Shown here in pieces: positions 47,203-57,676 of a stretch of 64,000 bases of DNA; positions within the stretch are counted from its first letter, which is position 1, and each line of letters opens with the position of its first letter. The stretch comes from Burkholderia paludis (GTDB lineage: Bacteria; Pseudomonadota; Gammaproteobacteria; Burkholderiales; Burkholderiaceae), in contig NZ_JPGL01000027.1 in the NCBI RefSeq assembly GCF_000732615.1, forward strand, positions 49,590 through 113,589, given 5' to 3'. Under the pieces are notes generated by a model. It had not been told where the DNA came from. It was given only the letters and a program-made list of their open reading frames with translations, and did no database searches. A program made the translations under genes and the position numbers.

Positions 47203-48351
47203 TCAGCCTCCCTTCGTCGTGATCGTCTTCCACGCGCCGCTCTTCACCTGATACAGCGTCGACATCCCGCTCTTCAGCGAGCCGTCGCCGGCGAACGAGA
47301 TGCGGCCGGTGACACCCTCGAAATCGATTTTCTTGAGCGCCGGGCGATAGACCTTCGGATCGGTCGAGCCGGCCGCCTGCATCGCCTTGATCGCCGCCCA
47401 CGCCGCGTCGTAGCCGAACTGCGCGTACGACAACACATCGACGCCGAAGCGCTTCCTGAAGCGCTGCTCGAAATCCTTCCCCTGCGGCAGCTCGTCGAGC
47501 GGCCGGCCGTACTCCCATGCCATCGCGCCTTCGGCGGCCGGGCCCGCGATCTTGATGAACTCGTTGTCCTTCACGCCGCCGCCGCCGACGAATTGCGCGT
47601 TCAGCCCGAGCTGGCGCATCTGCTTGATGAAGTTCGCGGCAAGCGAATCGAGGCCGCCGAAGAAGATCAGGTCGGGATTCCTGGCCTTCAGGCTCGTGAT
47701 CTGCGCGCGGAAGTCGACTGCCTGGTTGCTGGTGAACTCGCGGCCGACGAGCGTGCCGCCGGCGGCCTTGACGGCTTTCTCGAACTCGTCGGCCTCGCCC
47801 TGGCCGAACGCGGTGCGATCGTCGATGATCGCGATGCGCTTCGCCTTCGTCACGTCGACCGCGTACTTGCCCGCGTTGCCGGCGTTCTGGCCGTCGGTGG
47901 CGATCACCATGAACATGTTCGCGAGCCCGCGCGACGTGAGCGTCGGGTTGGTCGCGGCCGGATCGATCACCGGCACGCCGGCCTTGTCGTAGACGACCGA
48001 GGCCGGAATCGTCGTCCCCGAATTGAAGTGGCCGACGACGACCGACACGTTCTGGTCGACCAGCGCCTGCGCGGCCTGCACGCCGATGCGCGGGTCGGCC
48101 TGGTCGTCCTGGACGACGAGATCGAAGCGCGCGGGCTTGCCGGCGATCTGCACCTTCTGCGCGGCGGCGTCGTCGAGCGCGAGTTGCACGCCGTTCTGCA
48201 GATCCTTGCCGTAGCCGGCGTTCACGCCCGTGAGCGGCGCGGCGAAGCCGATCTTCACGTCGGTCGTGTCGGCGGCCCGGGCGGCCTGTTGCGAGAGAAG
48301 GGCAAGCGCGGCTGCAATCGACGCCGACAGCAGGGAATGACGGAATTTCAT
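47203..48351 (-). CDS. Branched-chain amino acid ABC transporter, substrate-binding protein
   Basis: 382 residues with a signal peptide (SLLSASIAAALALLSQQAARAAD, cleavage near residue 26). Leu/Ile/Val-binding (periplasmic binding protein type I) fold: VKIGFAAPLTGVNAGYGKDLQNGVQLALDD, VVGHFNSGTTIPAS, FGYDAAWAAIKAMQ. No permease or ATPase genes are adjacent, so it must work with components encoded elsewhere. The ATG at 48351 has AGGAACCT upstream. Confidence 0.92.
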   Translation of the reverse strand: MKFRHSLLSASIAAALALLSQQAARAADTTDVKIGFAAPLTGVNAGYGKDLQNGVQLALDDAAAQKVQIAGKPARFDLVVQDDQADPRIGVQAAQALVDQNVSVVVGHFNSGTTIPASVVYDKAGVPVIDPAATNPTLTSRGLANMFMVIATDGQNAGNAGKYAVDVTKAKRIAIIDDRTAFGQGEADEFEKAVKAAGGTLVGREFTSNQAVDFRAQITSLKARNPDLIFFGGLDSLAANFIKQMRQLGLNAQFVGGGGVKDNEFIKIAGPAAEGAMAWEYGRPLDELPQGKDFEQRFRKRFGVDVLSYAQFGYDAAWAAIKAMQAAGSTDPKVYRPALKKIDFEGVTGRISFAGDGSLKSGMSTLYQVKSGAWKTITTKGG

Positions 48352-48733
48352 GAGGTTCCTCTTGTTCGACACCTGCGAGTGAGTACCGCACGCGCCCGGG
48401 CGGGCCGGACGCATGCGACGGGCGGGCGGTTCGACCGCTTCTCGGAATCGGGCAGGGAGGTCGGCGTTGTGACTCTCGGAAACGTCTCCCGTCAGGCTCG
48501 GCAACGAGGCCCGATCGCCTCGATATATAGGTCGCCGATATGCCCGGGTCTTGGCGATTTGCCGCGCATTCGATGCGGATTTGCGCATAGCTTCCGCGCG
48601 GGCGGCGGCGGCCGGTATCGGGAGTTTCCCGTCGCGAACGGAACGGGCGGGAGGCGGGGCGGAGAAGCGGGGCGGAGAAACCGGATGAAAAGGCGGCGCG
48701 GCCCGTCGGGGCCGCGCCGCGCACGGGGTGCCG
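48352..48733 (-). other. 382-base gap between phospholipase C and the binding-protein gene
   Basis: Holds the plc terminator (48690-48720) and the upstream region of the minus-strand binding-protein gene. A CGCAT-TCG-ATGCG inverted repeat lies at 48565-48577. No convincing ORF or RNA seen. Confidence 0.5.
48690..48720 (-). terminator. Terminator of the phospholipase C gene
   Basis: Perfect 12-base arms (48693-48704 and 48709-48720, GCGGCGCGGCCC) with a GTCG loop; minus-strand reading ends in CCTTTTC. Confidence 0.8.
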
Positions 48734-50878
48734 TCAGTCGGACAGCGCGTCCGATGCGGCTTCGGCGTCGTAGTGCGACGCGCTCGTGCGGATCAGCGGA
48801 TCGCTGGTGCTCGGGCGGCCCGTCTCGACATGGCCCGCGAAGCGGCGCAGGAAGCCGAGCAGCCGCCCGTCGCTGACGGTCAGGTCGTACCAGCCGTGGC
48901 TGCCGCGCAGATCCCAGTAGTCGTCGACCTGCTGCCCGGGCGCGAGGTCGTACGTGCGCGCATGGCCGTGGCCGTAGGCGTTCGTGACCTTGAGCCGCAC
49001 GGCCTTGTGACCGCGGTTCATCAGGCGCAGCGTGATGTTGCCGTTCGCGACGTCGTAGCCGTAGAGCGCCTCGGGGTTCACGTTCGCGCTGCCGACGCCG
49101 GTCGCGAACGGGCCGCGGAAATGGCAGTAGAAGCCGTTCGGGCCGTACACGTCGAGGTCGTACAGGCCGAGCGACGCCGCGGCGCTCCATGTGTCGGCGA
49201 TCCGCTTGCCGGCTTCGACCGTGTACGTCCACGGGCCGTCGAGACGGTTGCGCGACTGGACCTGGAACGACGCGCCCGCGCGGCCGGTGTTCGCGAAGGT
49301 CAGGCGGAACAGGCCGTTGGCCGATTCGACTCGGCCGTGCGCGAACAGCTCGTACGGCAGCGCCCGCGCGGGCCGCAGCCCGGGCTCCTGCTTCGGCAGC
49401 TTTTGCAGCAACGGCGGCACGGGGATGTAGTCGGGATGACGCAGGCGGTCGGGCGGCGCATAGCCGCTCGTGTCCGGCAGCGTCGGCCAGCCGGCGTCGG
49501 CCGTCGCGAAATCGAAGGCCGACGTCAGGTCGCCACACACCGCGCGGCGCCACGGCGACACGTTGGCGGCCCTGACCGGGTGTTGCGCGCCGAACCGCGC
49601 CTCGATGAATTGCAGCAGCGACGTGTGATCGAAGGTCTGCGAGCAGACCCAGCCGCCCTTCGTCCACGGCGACACGACCAGCATCGGCACGCGCGGCCCG
49701 AGCCCGTACGGGCCGGCCATGTGCGATGCGTCGCCGGGGAACACCTCGTTGGTCGTCGCGACCGTCGACAGCCCGTTGTCGCGCGACTGCGGCGCGAACG
49801 GGGGCGGCACGTGGTCGAAGAAGCCGTCGTTTTCGTCGTACGTGATGAACAGCGCGGTCTTGCTCCACACGTCGGGGTTCGACACGAGCACCTGCAGCAC
49901 CTGCTCGATGTACCACGCGCCGTAGTTCGTCGGCCAGTTCGGATGCTCGGAATACGCTTCCGGCGCGCAGATCCACGACACCTGCGGCAGCGTGCCGTTC
50001 TTCACGTCCTGCTGCAGCACGTCGAACAGCGTGCCGCCCGCGCTGATGTTGGTGCCGGTGCGCGCCTTGTCGTACAGCGGCGTGCCGGGCAGCGCGGTGC
50101 GGTACTGGTTGAAGTAGAGCAGCGAGTTGTCGCCGTAGTTGCCGATGTACGGGTTTTGCGTCCAGCCCCACGAGCCGTTCGCATCGAGCCCGGTGCCGAT
50201 GTCCTGGTAGATCTTCCACGACACGCCGGCCTGTTCGAGCACTTCCGGATAGGTCGTCCAGCCGTAGCCCAGTTCCTCGTTGCCGAGCACCGGGCCGCCG
50301 CCGGTGCCGTCGTTGCCGACGTAGCCCGTCCACATGTAATAGCGGTTCGGGTCGGTCGAGCTCGGGATCGCGCAGTGGTACGCATCGCAGATCGTGAACG
50401 CGTCGGCGAGCTGGTAGTGGAACGGGATGTCGTCGCGCTGCAGGTGCGCCATCGTCGTGGTGCCCTTGTTCGGCACCCACTGGTCGTAGCGGCCTTTGTT
50501 CCATGCGGCGTGCATGTCCTGCCAGCCGTGCGGCAGATCCTGCAGGAACTGCAGGCCGAGGTTGTCCGCGCCCGGATGGAACGGCAGCAGCTCGGCCGGA
50601 CCGACCGGCTGGTGGAACACCGACTTGCCGTTCGCGAGGCGCAGCGGACGCGGATCGCCGAAGCCACGGACACCGCGCATCGTGCCGAAGTAGTGGTCGA
50701 ACGAGCGGTTCTCCTGCATCAGGATCACGATGTGTTCGATGTCGCGGATCGTGTCGGTGCGGCGGTTCGCGGGAATCGCGAGCGCATCGCGGATCACGGG
50801 CGGAAACAGGTTCAGCGCGGCGGCGCCGGCGGTGCCGGCGGCGACGCGCAGGAAGTCACGACGGTTCGATCGGGTCAT
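48734..50878 (-). CDS. plcN: Phosphocholine-specific phospholipase C, Tat-exported
   Basis: 714 residues. A Tat signal (NRRDFLRVAAGTAGAAAL) at the N terminus carries the twin-arginine motif. The catalytic domain of the acid-phosphatase/phospholipase C family follows: HIVILMQENRSFDHYFGTMRG, then FITYDENDGFFDHVPPPFAP with metal-binding Glu/Asp/His. Two C-terminal DUF756-type domains follow (YELFAHGRVESANGLFRLTF and GHKAVRLKVTNAYGHGHAR). Resembles PlcH/PlcN of Pseudomonas, which cleave phosphatidylcholine or sphingomyelin outside the cell. Burkholderia genomes carry several paralogues, so the symbol is tentative. Confidence 0.9.
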   Translation of the reverse strand: MTRSNRRDFLRVAAGTAGAAALNLFPPVIRDALAIPANRRTDTIRDIEHIVILMQENRSFDHYFGTMRGVRGFGDPRPLRLANGKSVFHQPVGPAELLPFHPGADNLGLQFLQDLPHGWQDMHAAWNKGRYDQWVPNKGTTTMAHLQRDDIPFHYQLADAFTICDAYHCAIPSSTDPNRYYMWTGYVGNDGTGGGPVLGNEELGYGWTTYPEVLEQAGVSWKIYQDIGTGLDANGSWGWTQNPYIGNYGDNSLLYFNQYRTALPGTPLYDKARTGTNISAGGTLFDVLQQDVKNGTLPQVSWICAPEAYSEHPNWPTNYGAWYIEQVLQVLVSNPDVWSKTALFITYDENDGFFDHVPPPFAPQSRDNGLSTVATTNEVFPGDASHMAGPYGLGPRVPMLVVSPWTKGGWVCSQTFDHTSLLQFIEARFGAQHPVRAANVSPWRRAVCGDLTSAFDFATADAGWPTLPDTSGYAPPDRLRHPDYIPVPPLLQKLPKQEPGLRPARALPYELFAHGRVESANGLFRLTFANTGRAGASFQVQSRNRLDGPWTYTVEAGKRIADTWSAAASLGLYDLDVYGPNGFYCHFRGPFATGVGSANVNPEALYGYDVANGNITLRLMNRGHKAVRLKVTNAYGHGHARTYDLAPGQQVDDYWDLRGSHGWYDLTVSDGRLLGFLRRFAGHVETGRPSTSDPLIRTSASHYDAEAASDALSD

Positions 50879-51154
50879 GGTCGTTATCGTGGGGTAAAGG
50901 GGGAGCCGATTGGCGGGACCTGCGGGAAGGGCGCGCCCGGGTCGCAGGATGCGGCTGCGCCGGGTTGTGCCGCCGCGAGCATAGCGAGGAATCGGTGTCA
51001 TTCATGTGAAGTACGGAAACGTTTGCATCCGCGTGGGGCGGCGTCGATCCGCGTATCGACGGCGATCGCGGCGCGACAGGGGCACGGGCGGGACAGCGGG
51101 ACAGCGGAGCGGCGCGGGAGGCGCGCCGGGGAAGCGAAGGGCGATGCCGGTGCG

Positions 51155-52015
51155 TCAGGCGTCGGTCACCCAGGCGCCGAACCATTCGCTCGGGCGCGCG
51201 ATTTCGTCCTGCGCGGCCACGAGCTCGAGCTCGTAGCGGCGCGCATCGTAAGTGGCCTTCACGACCGCGTGCACGGCCGCAAGCGTGTGCTCGAATGCGG
51301 CGCGCACGGTGTCGCCGCGCAGCCGGCACGCGACGAAGATCGCGCTGGTCAGGTCGCCGACGCCGACCGGATGGCGCGGAAACGCGTACAGCGGCCGTTG
51401 GCCGATCCACGCTTCGGTCTCGGTGACGGCGAGCATGTTGAAACGGTCGGCCGGACTGTTGCGGTCGTGCAGGTGCTTGACGAGGACGATCTGCGGGCCG
51501 CGGCGGATCAGTGCGCGACACGCGTCGACGGCTTCGGCGACGGTCTCGATGCGCCGTCCGGCGAGCTTCTGCAGTTCCGTGTGGTTCGGCGACATGCCGT
51601 CCGCGAGCGCCGGCATCTCCTGGACCATGAACTCCTCGACGCCGGGCTCGGGCCGGATGCCGCCCGTCTGGCCCATCGCCGGATCGCAGAAGTACCACGC
51701 GTTCGGATTCATCGCCTTCACCGAGCGGACGATGTCGACCGCCGCGCGCGCCTGCGGCGGCGAACCGAGGAAGCCGGACAGCACGGCGTCGCAGCGCTTG
51801 AGCGCACCGATCGCGGCGATGCCGTCGACGAGCTGCTCCATCTTGGCGGCATCGATCGCGCTGCCTGCCCAGTGGCCGTACTGCATGTGATTCGACAGCT
51901 GGACGGTGTTGAGCGGCCAGACGTTCACGCCGAGGCGCTGCATCGGGAACACGGCCGCACTGTTGCCGGCATGGCCGTAGATGACGTGCGACTGAATGCT
52001 GAGGACGTTTTTCAT
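51155..52015 (-). CDS. pdxY: Pyridoxal kinase PdxY
   Basis: 286 residues, ribokinase family; phosphorylates pyridoxal in B6 salvage, complementing PdxJ de novo synthesis at 19528. Conserved start [29 protein letters not shown], middle [23 protein letters not shown], and catalytic-Asp loop [14 protein letters not shown]. Length and motifs match E. coli PdxY. Divergent from the alpha/beta hydrolase with 175 bases between. Confidence 0.95.
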   Translation of the reverse strand: MKNVLSIQSHVIYGHAGNSAAVFPMQRLGVNVWPLNTVQLSNHMQYGHWAGSAIDAAKMEQLVDGIAAIGALKRCDAVLSGFLGSPPQARAAVDIVRSVKAMNPNAWYFCDPAMGQTGGIRPEPGVEEFMVQEMPALADGMSPNHTELQKLAGRRIETVAEAVDACRALIRRGPQIVLVKHLHDRNSPADRFNMLAVTETEAWIGQRPLYAFPRHPVGVGDLTSAIFVACRLRGDTVRAAFEHTLAAVHAVVKATYDARRYELELVAAQDEIARPSEWFGAWVTDA

Positions 52016-52190
52016 GGGAATTCGCCTGCACGCGTTTCAGGGGTCACGCCACACGATACCCGAGTTCGCCGCGCACGCGTAAGTCGCGCGGCGCCGGAGT
52101 GTTGCGCGCCGTCGTCAACGCGACCGCGTAGAATCGCGGAGCGCGAGGCGGCCCGGCTGCCCGCGTGCGTCTCCAATCACCCTGATCGCC

Positions 52191-53255
52191 ATGCCTTCGA
52201 TTCGCAAGATGTTGAGTGTTGTGCGCGCCGCCGCGCTCGGTGCGGGCGTCGCCGCCGCGTGCGCCATGCCTGCCGTGGCCGCCGCCGCGCCGCCCGCCGA
52301 CAATGACGGGCCCGTATACGGCCCGCGTCTGGAGGGGTTCGCGTATCCGGAGCCCGTGCACGTGCATGCGTTCGTGTCGCAGCGCGAAACCCTCGAAATG
52401 GCGTACCTCGACGTGCAGCCGGCGCACCCGAACGGCCGTACCGTCGTGCTGCTGCACGGGAAGAACTTCTGCGCGGCGACCTGGGAGGACACGATCGGCG
52501 TGCTGAGCCGCGCCGGCTATCGCGTGATCGCGCCGGACCAGATCGGCTTCTGCAAATCGTCGAAGCCGGATCGCTACCAGTACAGCTTTCAGCAACTGGC
52601 GCGCAACACGCACGCGTTGCTCGAATCGGTGGGCGTGAAGTCGGCGACGATCGTCGGCCACTCGACGGGCGGGATGCTCGCGATACGCTACGCGCTGATG
52701 TATCCGAAGGCGACCGACCAGCTCGTGCTCGTGAACCCGATCGGCCTCGAGGACTGGAAGGCGCTCGGCGTGCCGCCGCTGTCGGTCGACTACTGGTATG
52801 CGCGCGAGCAGAAAACCACCGCCGACGGTATCCGCCGCTACGAGCAGGGCACGTACTACGCGGGCAAGTGGTCGCCGTCGTACGAGCGCTGGGTGCAGAT
52901 GCTGGCAGGCATGTACCGTGGCGCCGGCCGCGACGCGGTCGCGTGGAACTCCGCGCTGATCTACGACATGATCCTCACGCAGCCGGTGGTCTACGAACTC
53001 GGCGCGATCCGCGCGCCGACGCTGCTGATGATCGGCGACAAGGACACGACCGCGATCGGCAAGGACGTCGCGCCGCCCGACGTGCACGCGAAGCTCGGCC
53101 ACTATCCGGAGCTTGCAAAGCGCACGCAGGCCGCGATTCCGGGCGCGCAGCTCGTCGAATTCCCGGCGCTCGGGCATGCGCCGCAGATCCAGGATCCGGA
53201 TGCGTTCCACAAGGCGCTGCTCGACGGGCTGGGAGCCGTGCACCCGCAGCCGTGA
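52191..53255 (+). CDS. Exported alpha/beta hydrolase
   Basis: 354 residues with a signal peptide (hydrophobic ALGAGVAAACAMPAVAAAAP, cleavage near residues 31-33). Fold elements: VVLLHGKNF oxyanion loop, nucleophile Ser158 in IVGHSTGGMLA, acid in LLMIGDKDTTAIG, and catalytic His in FPALGHAPQIQDP. Substrate unknown; likely acts on esters in the periplasm. Single-gene unit converging on the monooxygenase gene. Confidence 0.9.
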   Translation: MPSIRKMLSVVRAAALGAGVAAACAMPAVAAAAPPADNDGPVYGPRLEGFAYPEPVHVHAFVSQRETLEMAYLDVQPAHPNGRTVVLLHGKNFCAATWEDTIGVLSRAGYRVIAPDQIGFCKSSKPDRYQYSFQQLARNTHALLESVGVKSATIVGHSTGGMLAIRYALMYPKATDQLVLVNPIGLEDWKALGVPPLSVDYWYAREQKTTADGIRRYEQGTYYAGKWSPSYERWVQMLAGMYRGAGRDAVAWNSALIYDMILTQPVVYELGAIRAPTLLMIGDKDTTAIGKDVAPPDVHAKLGHYPELAKRTQAAIPGAQLVEFPALGHAPQIQDPDAFHKALLDGLGAVHPQP

Positions 53256-53282
53256 CAGGCCGCCCGCGGGCGGCCCGCGCCG

Positions 53283-54281
53283 TCAGCGAGCGTCGCCCGC
53301 CAGCTCGTCGCGGATCTGCGCGGCCAGTTCGAACGATCGCAGCCGCGCGGCGTGATCGTAGATCTGCGCGGTGATGATCAGCTCGTCTGCCCCCGTCTGC
53401 GCGATGCGGTCGCGCAGCTTGTCGCGCACCGTGTCGCGCGAGCCGACCGCCGCGAACGACAGCGAATGCGCGACGTTCGCGAGTTCGAGTTCGTTCGCCT
53501 CGAGCACGTCGACGGGCGGCGGCAGCTTGCCCGGCGTGCCGCGCCGCAGGTTGATGAACTGCTGCTGCAGCGACGTGAACAGGCGCCGCGCCTCGTCGTC
53601 GGTATCGGCCGCGAACACGTTGACGCCGACCATCGCATGCGGCTTCGGCCATGCCGCGGACGGCCGGTACTGCGCGCGATAGATCTCGAGCGCGCGCATC
53701 AGGTAATCCGGCGCGAAGTGCGACGCGAACGCGAACGGCAGCCCGAGCATCGCGGCGAGCTGGGCGCTGAACAGGCTCGAGCCGAGCAGCCACACGGGCA
53801 CGTCGAGCCCCGCGCCGGGCACCGCGCGCACGCGCTGGCCGGGCACCGGCTCCGCGAAATAGCGCTGCAGCTCGGCGACATCGTCCGGAAACGAATCGGC
53901 GCTGCCGATCAGGTCGCGGCGCAGCGCCCGCGACGTGGTCTGGTCGGTGCCGGGCGCGCGACCGAGGCCGAGATCGATGCGCCCCGGATACAGCGACGCG
54001 AGCGTGCCGAACTGCTCGGCGATCACGAGCGGTGCGTGGTTCGGCAGCATGATGCCGCCCGATCCGACCCGGATCGTCCGCGTGGCGCCGGCGACGTGGC
54101 CGATCACGACGGAAGTCGCCGCGCTCGCGATGCCGGGCATGTTGTGATGCTCGGCGAGCCAGTAGCGCCGGTAACCCCATCGCTCCGCATGCTGGGCGAG
54201 ATCGACGGTGTTGCGGAAGGCCTGGGCGGCGTCGGCGCCGGCCGGAATGGGAGCGAGGTCGAGTACGGAAAACGGAGTCAT
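53283..54281 (-). CDS. LLM-class flavin-dependent oxidoreductase
   Basis: 332 residues, bacterial luciferase-like monooxygenase fold. [82 protein letters not shown] are typical of the YhbW-like branch. Probably uses FMN with a reductase partner; the substrate is unknown. Divergent from hpnI across a long 638-base gap. Confidence 0.93.
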   Translation of the reverse strand: MTPFSVLDLAPIPAGADAAQAFRNTVDLAQHAERWGYRRYWLAEHHNMPGIASAATSVVIGHVAGATRTIRVGSGGIMLPNHAPLVIAEQFGTLASLYPGRIDLGLGRAPGTDQTTSRALRRDLIGSADSFPDDVAELQRYFAEPVPGQRVRAVPGAGLDVPVWLLGSSLFSAQLAAMLGLPFAFASHFAPDYLMRALEIYRAQYRPSAAWPKPHAMVGVNVFAADTDDEARRLFTSLQQQFINLRRGTPGKLPPPVDVLEANELELANVAHSLSFAAVGSRDTVRDKLRDRIAQTGADELIITAQIYDHAARLRSFELAAQIRDELAGDAR

Positions 54282-54919
54282 CGGGTGGCCTTCGAAGAGG
54301 GAGCGCGGTGATGCGCGTACGCAACAAATGTCACGGATTTTGCCAAAGGGTTCCGGAACGTGCTGGCGGCGCGGCGATACCCATGCGCCTTACAGGGGTG
54401 CCTCGGCGATATTGGCGATCGTTGCAAAAATCAATTCAATCGGTGATCAATTACCAATCTTTACTGCGATTCGACGCGAATCCGCATCGACACACAAATT
54501 TGCACGAAACGTTTGATTTTAAAGACTGCAATACGCCTGCAAACCGCTTACGCTAACGTGAACGCGGGGTCGACCCAATGGTCCGCCGTCTGCGCAGCTT
54601 TGCCGGAATTGCACCAGTGCGTTTCCTGTAGCGTCGAGCGCGGGGTGCCGCAGACTGCTAAAATCCGGCGCCTGACCACGTTGCGCCGAAGGTAGCCATT
54701 CGAGTCTTCCCGCATCCCGCCCGGGTGTCGCGCCGAGGTGCCACGCGCGGCCGGGCATGGTCCTACCCGAAGAAGAGGTCGGGCCTTCCTCATATACACA
54801 GACGCTGCTGGAACAAGGAGTCGGGTCGTGCCCGCGATCGTTGCTGCCGGAATACCGCATCACGTTCAATCTCGCTCAGGCGTGCTTCATGGCGTTCGGG
54901 TCGCCGGGAGGCGTCGCGC
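54282..54919. other. 638-base gene-free region before hpnI
   Basis: Lower in G+C than its surroundings between about 54400 and 54550, where runs such as TTGATTTTAAAGACTGC occur. An extended -10 (TGCTAAAAT, 54656-54664) without a good -35 is a possible hpnI promoter. Long in-frame extensions of hpnI exist but are not conserved. A small RNA cannot be excluded. Confidence 0.45.
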
Positions 54920-56092
54920 ATGACGCCAACCGCCACGCTGCTCGACTGGCTCCTGATCGTCTTCGCGCTGGCCGCGGCAGGCTATGCGCTCGTCGCCGCC
55001 TTCGCGCCGCGGCCGCGCACGCCGCGTACGGCCGTGCGCGACGGCTTCGAGCCGATCAGCGTGCTCAAGCCGCTGTGCGGCGCGGAGCCGCATCTGTACG
55101 AAAACCTCGCGACATTCTGCGAGCAGCGCCATCCGCGTTATGAAGTGCTGTTCGGCGTCGCGTCGGCGGCCGATCCGGCCGTCGGCGTGGTCGAGCGGCT
55201 GCGCGCCGACCATCCCGGATGCGACATCACGCTCGTGATCGATGCACGCGTGCATGGCAAGAACCTGAAGGTCAGCAACCTGATCAATCTCGCCGAGCGC
55301 GCGAAATACGGCCGCATCGTGATCGCAGACAGCGACATCGCGGTGCAGCCCGACTATCTGGAGCGCGTGACGGCGCCGCTCGCCGATGCGTCGGTGGGGG
55401 TCGTGACGTGCCTGTATCATGCGCGCAGTGTCGGCGGGTTCTGGACGCGCATCGGCGCGCAGTTCGTCGACGCATGGTTCGCGCCGTCGGTGCGGATCAC
55501 GCACCTCGGCCGTTCCAGCCGCTTCGGCTTCGGCGCGACGCTCGCGCTGACGCGCGACACGCTCGACCGGATCGGCGGCTTTCCCGCGCTGAAGGACGAG
55601 CTGGCCGACGATTTCTGGCTGGCCGAGCTGCCGCGCCGCCTCGGGCGGCGCACCGTGCTGTCCGAGGTCGAGGTCGCGACCGACGTGATCGAGCCGTCGT
55701 TCGGGCCGCTGTGGCACCGCGAGACGCGCTGGCTGCGCACGATCCGCTCGCTGAACCCGGCCGGCTTTGCATTCCTGTTCATTACGTTTACCGTGCCGTG
55801 GCTCGCGATCGGCGCGGCGCTGGCGCTGCGCCTCGACGGAACCTTCGCCGGCTCGCTGGCGGGCGGGGCGGCCGCGGTCGGCGCATTCGGGCGGCTCGTG
55901 CTGCACGCGCGCGGCGAGGACGGCTGGCGCGCGTTCTGGCGCGACCTGCCGCTCGTCGCGGTGCGCGACACGCTGCTCGCGCTCGAGTGGCTGGTCGCCG
56001 CGTTCGGCACGCACGTCGTGTGGCGCGGCGCGAGGATGACGGTCGTCGGCAGCGAACGCGCGGCGGCCGTGGAGGCAGTGGACGGCCGCTAG
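54920..56092 (+). CDS. hpnI: Hopanoid biosynthesis glycosyltransferase HpnI
   Basis: 390 residues, GT2 of the ceramide-glucosyltransferase type with a membrane helix at each end (LLDWLLIVFALAAAGYALVAAF; FAFLFITFTVPWLAIGAALAL). Motifs: PISVLKPLCGAEPHLYENL, VIADSDIAV (DxD) and ELADDFWLAELPRRLGRR. Adds N-acetylglucosamine to bacteriohopanetetrol. The ATG at 54920 is the first that keeps the N-terminal helix. Begins the hpnIJKL run that modifies the hopanoid head group. Confidence 0.9.
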   Translation: MTPTATLLDWLLIVFALAAAGYALVAAFAPRPRTPRTAVRDGFEPISVLKPLCGAEPHLYENLATFCEQRHPRYEVLFGVASAADPAVGVVERLRADHPGCDITLVIDARVHGKNLKVSNLINLAERAKYGRIVIADSDIAVQPDYLERVTAPLADASVGVVTCLYHARSVGGFWTRIGAQFVDAWFAPSVRITHLGRSSRFGFGATLALTRDTLDRIGGFPALKDELADDFWLAELPRRLGRRTVLSEVEVATDVIEPSFGPLWHRETRWLRTIRSLNPAGFAFLFITFTVPWLAIGAALALRLDGTFAGSLAGGAAAVGAFGRLVLHARGEDGWRAFWRDLPLVAVRDTLLALEWLVAAFGTHVVWRGARMTVVGSERAAAVEAVDGR

Positions 56093-56251
56093 GGCCGTGC
56101 CGACCGAACCCGGCCCGAGGGCCGAGACGCGCTGCGCGGCGAGCGGCCGGGCGGCGCGACATGACAGAGAGGCGGGCGCCGGCAGGGCGGCCCGCGGTTT
56201 TTTGACTGAATCGTTGCAACGAATCGAACTATGCAGGCTACCGGAGCATTC

Positions 56252-57673
56252 ATGAAAACGCTGTTCTTGCAGGCCCCTTCGTATGACGGCTTCGACGGCG
56301 GAGCCGGCTCGCGCTATCAGGCGAAGCGCGAAATCCGTTCCTTCTGGTATCCGACCTGGCTCGCGCAGCCGGCCGCGCTCGTGCCGGGCAGCCGCGTCGT
56401 CGACGCGCCGGCCGACGGCCTGTCGGTCGAGGAGACGCTGAAGATCGCGAACGACTACGACCTCGTGATCATCCACACGAGCACGCCGTCGTTCCCGACC
56501 GACGCGATGTTCGCGCAGGATCTCAAGAAGATGAAGCCGTCGATGCTGGTCGGCATGGTGGGCGCGAAGGTGATGGTCGATCCGCACAACTCGCTCACGG
56601 CGAGCGAGGCAATCGACTTCGTGTGCCGCGAGGAGTTCGACTACACCTGCAAGGAAATCGCCGAAGGCAAGCCGTTCCCGGAGATCAAGGGCTTGAGCTG
56701 GCGCGCGAAGGACGGCTCGATCGAGCACAACGAAGCGCGTCCGATCCTCGAGAACATGGACGAACTGCCGTTCGTCGCGCCCGTCTACAAGCGCGACCTG
56801 AAGATCGACAACTACTTCATCGGCTACCTGAACTACCCGTACGTGTCGATCTACACGGGCCGCGGCTGCAAGTCGCGCTGCACGTTCTGCCTGTGGCCGC
56901 AGACGGTCAGCGGCCATCGCTACCGCACGCGTTCGGTCGAGAACGTGCTCGCGGAAGCGAAGTGGATCCGCGACAACATGCCGGAAGTGAAGGAACTGAT
57001 GTTCGACGACGACACCTTCACCGACGACCTGCCGCGCGCGGAAGCGATCGCGATCGGCCTCGGCAAGCTTGGCATGACGTGGTCGTGCAATGCGAAGGCG
57101 AATGTGCCGTACAAGACGCTCAAGGTCATGAAGGAAAACGGCCTGCGCCTGCTGCTGGTCGGCTTCGAATCCGGCGACGACCAGATCCTCGTGAACATCA
57201 AGAAGGGCGTGCGCACCGATTTCGCGCGCCGCTTCAGCGCGGATTGCAAGAAGCTCGGCATCAAGATCCACGGCACCTTCATCCTCGGCCTGCCGGGCGA
57301 GACGCAGGAGACCATCAAGAAGACGATCGAGTACGCGAAGGAAATCAATCCGCACACGATCCAGGTCTCGCTCGCCGCGCCGTATCCGGGCACGACGCTG
57401 TACAAGCAGGCCGTGGAAAACGGCTGGATGGAAGAGAACAAGACGATCAACCTGGTGAGCAAGGAAGGCGTGCAGCTGGCGGCGATCGGCTATGCGCACC
57501 TGTCGCGCGACGAGATCTATCACCATCTCGAGCAGTTCTATCGCCAGTTCTACTTCCGTCCGTCGAAGATCTGGGAGATCGTGCGCGAGATGCTGACGAG
57601 CTGGGACATGATGAAGCGCCGCCTGCGCGAAGGCGTCGAGTTCTTCCGCTTCCTGCGCGCGCACGAGGCCTGA
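56252..57673 (+). CDS. hpnJ: Hopanoid biosynthesis radical SAM protein HpnJ
   Basis: 473 residues. An N-terminal B12-binding-type domain (MKTLFLQAPSYDGFDGGAGSRYQ through SLTASEAIDFVCREEFD) is followed by the radical SAM core with the cluster motif CKSRCTFC (CxxxCxxC). Established work links HpnJ to turning glucosaminyl-BHT into BHT cyclitol ether by ring contraction. The ATG at 56252 gives the family's conserved start; one at 56231 is in frame. Confidence 0.94.
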   Translation: MKTLFLQAPSYDGFDGGAGSRYQAKREIRSFWYPTWLAQPAALVPGSRVVDAPADGLSVEETLKIANDYDLVIIHTSTPSFPTDAMFAQDLKKMKPSMLVGMVGAKVMVDPHNSLTASEAIDFVCREEFDYTCKEIAEGKPFPEIKGLSWRAKDGSIEHNEARPILENMDELPFVAPVYKRDLKIDNYFIGYLNYPYVSIYTGRGCKSRCTFCLWPQTVSGHRYRTRSVENVLAEAKWIRDNMPEVKELMFDDDTFTDDLPRAEAIAIGLGKLGMTWSCNAKANVPYKTLKVMKENGLRLLLVGFESGDDQILVNIKKGVRTDFARRFSADCKKLGIKIHGTFILGLPGETQETIKKTIEYAKEINPHTIQVSLAAPYPGTTLYKQAVENGWMEENKTINLVSKEGVQLAAIGYAHLSRDEIYHHLEQFYRQFYFRPSKIWEIVREMLTSWDMMKRRLREGVEFFRFLRAHEA

Positions 57674-57676
57674 TTC

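Noticed and set aside
48728..52306. 1192-codon open frame on the plus strand
   Set aside because: Antisense to phospholipase C and pdxY; Arg/Ala/Val-rich with no domain features.
56211..56222. 12-base palindrome TCGTTGCAACGA before hpnJ
   Set aside because: Perfect but short, inside the hpn cluster with no promoter elements around it; could occur by chance.
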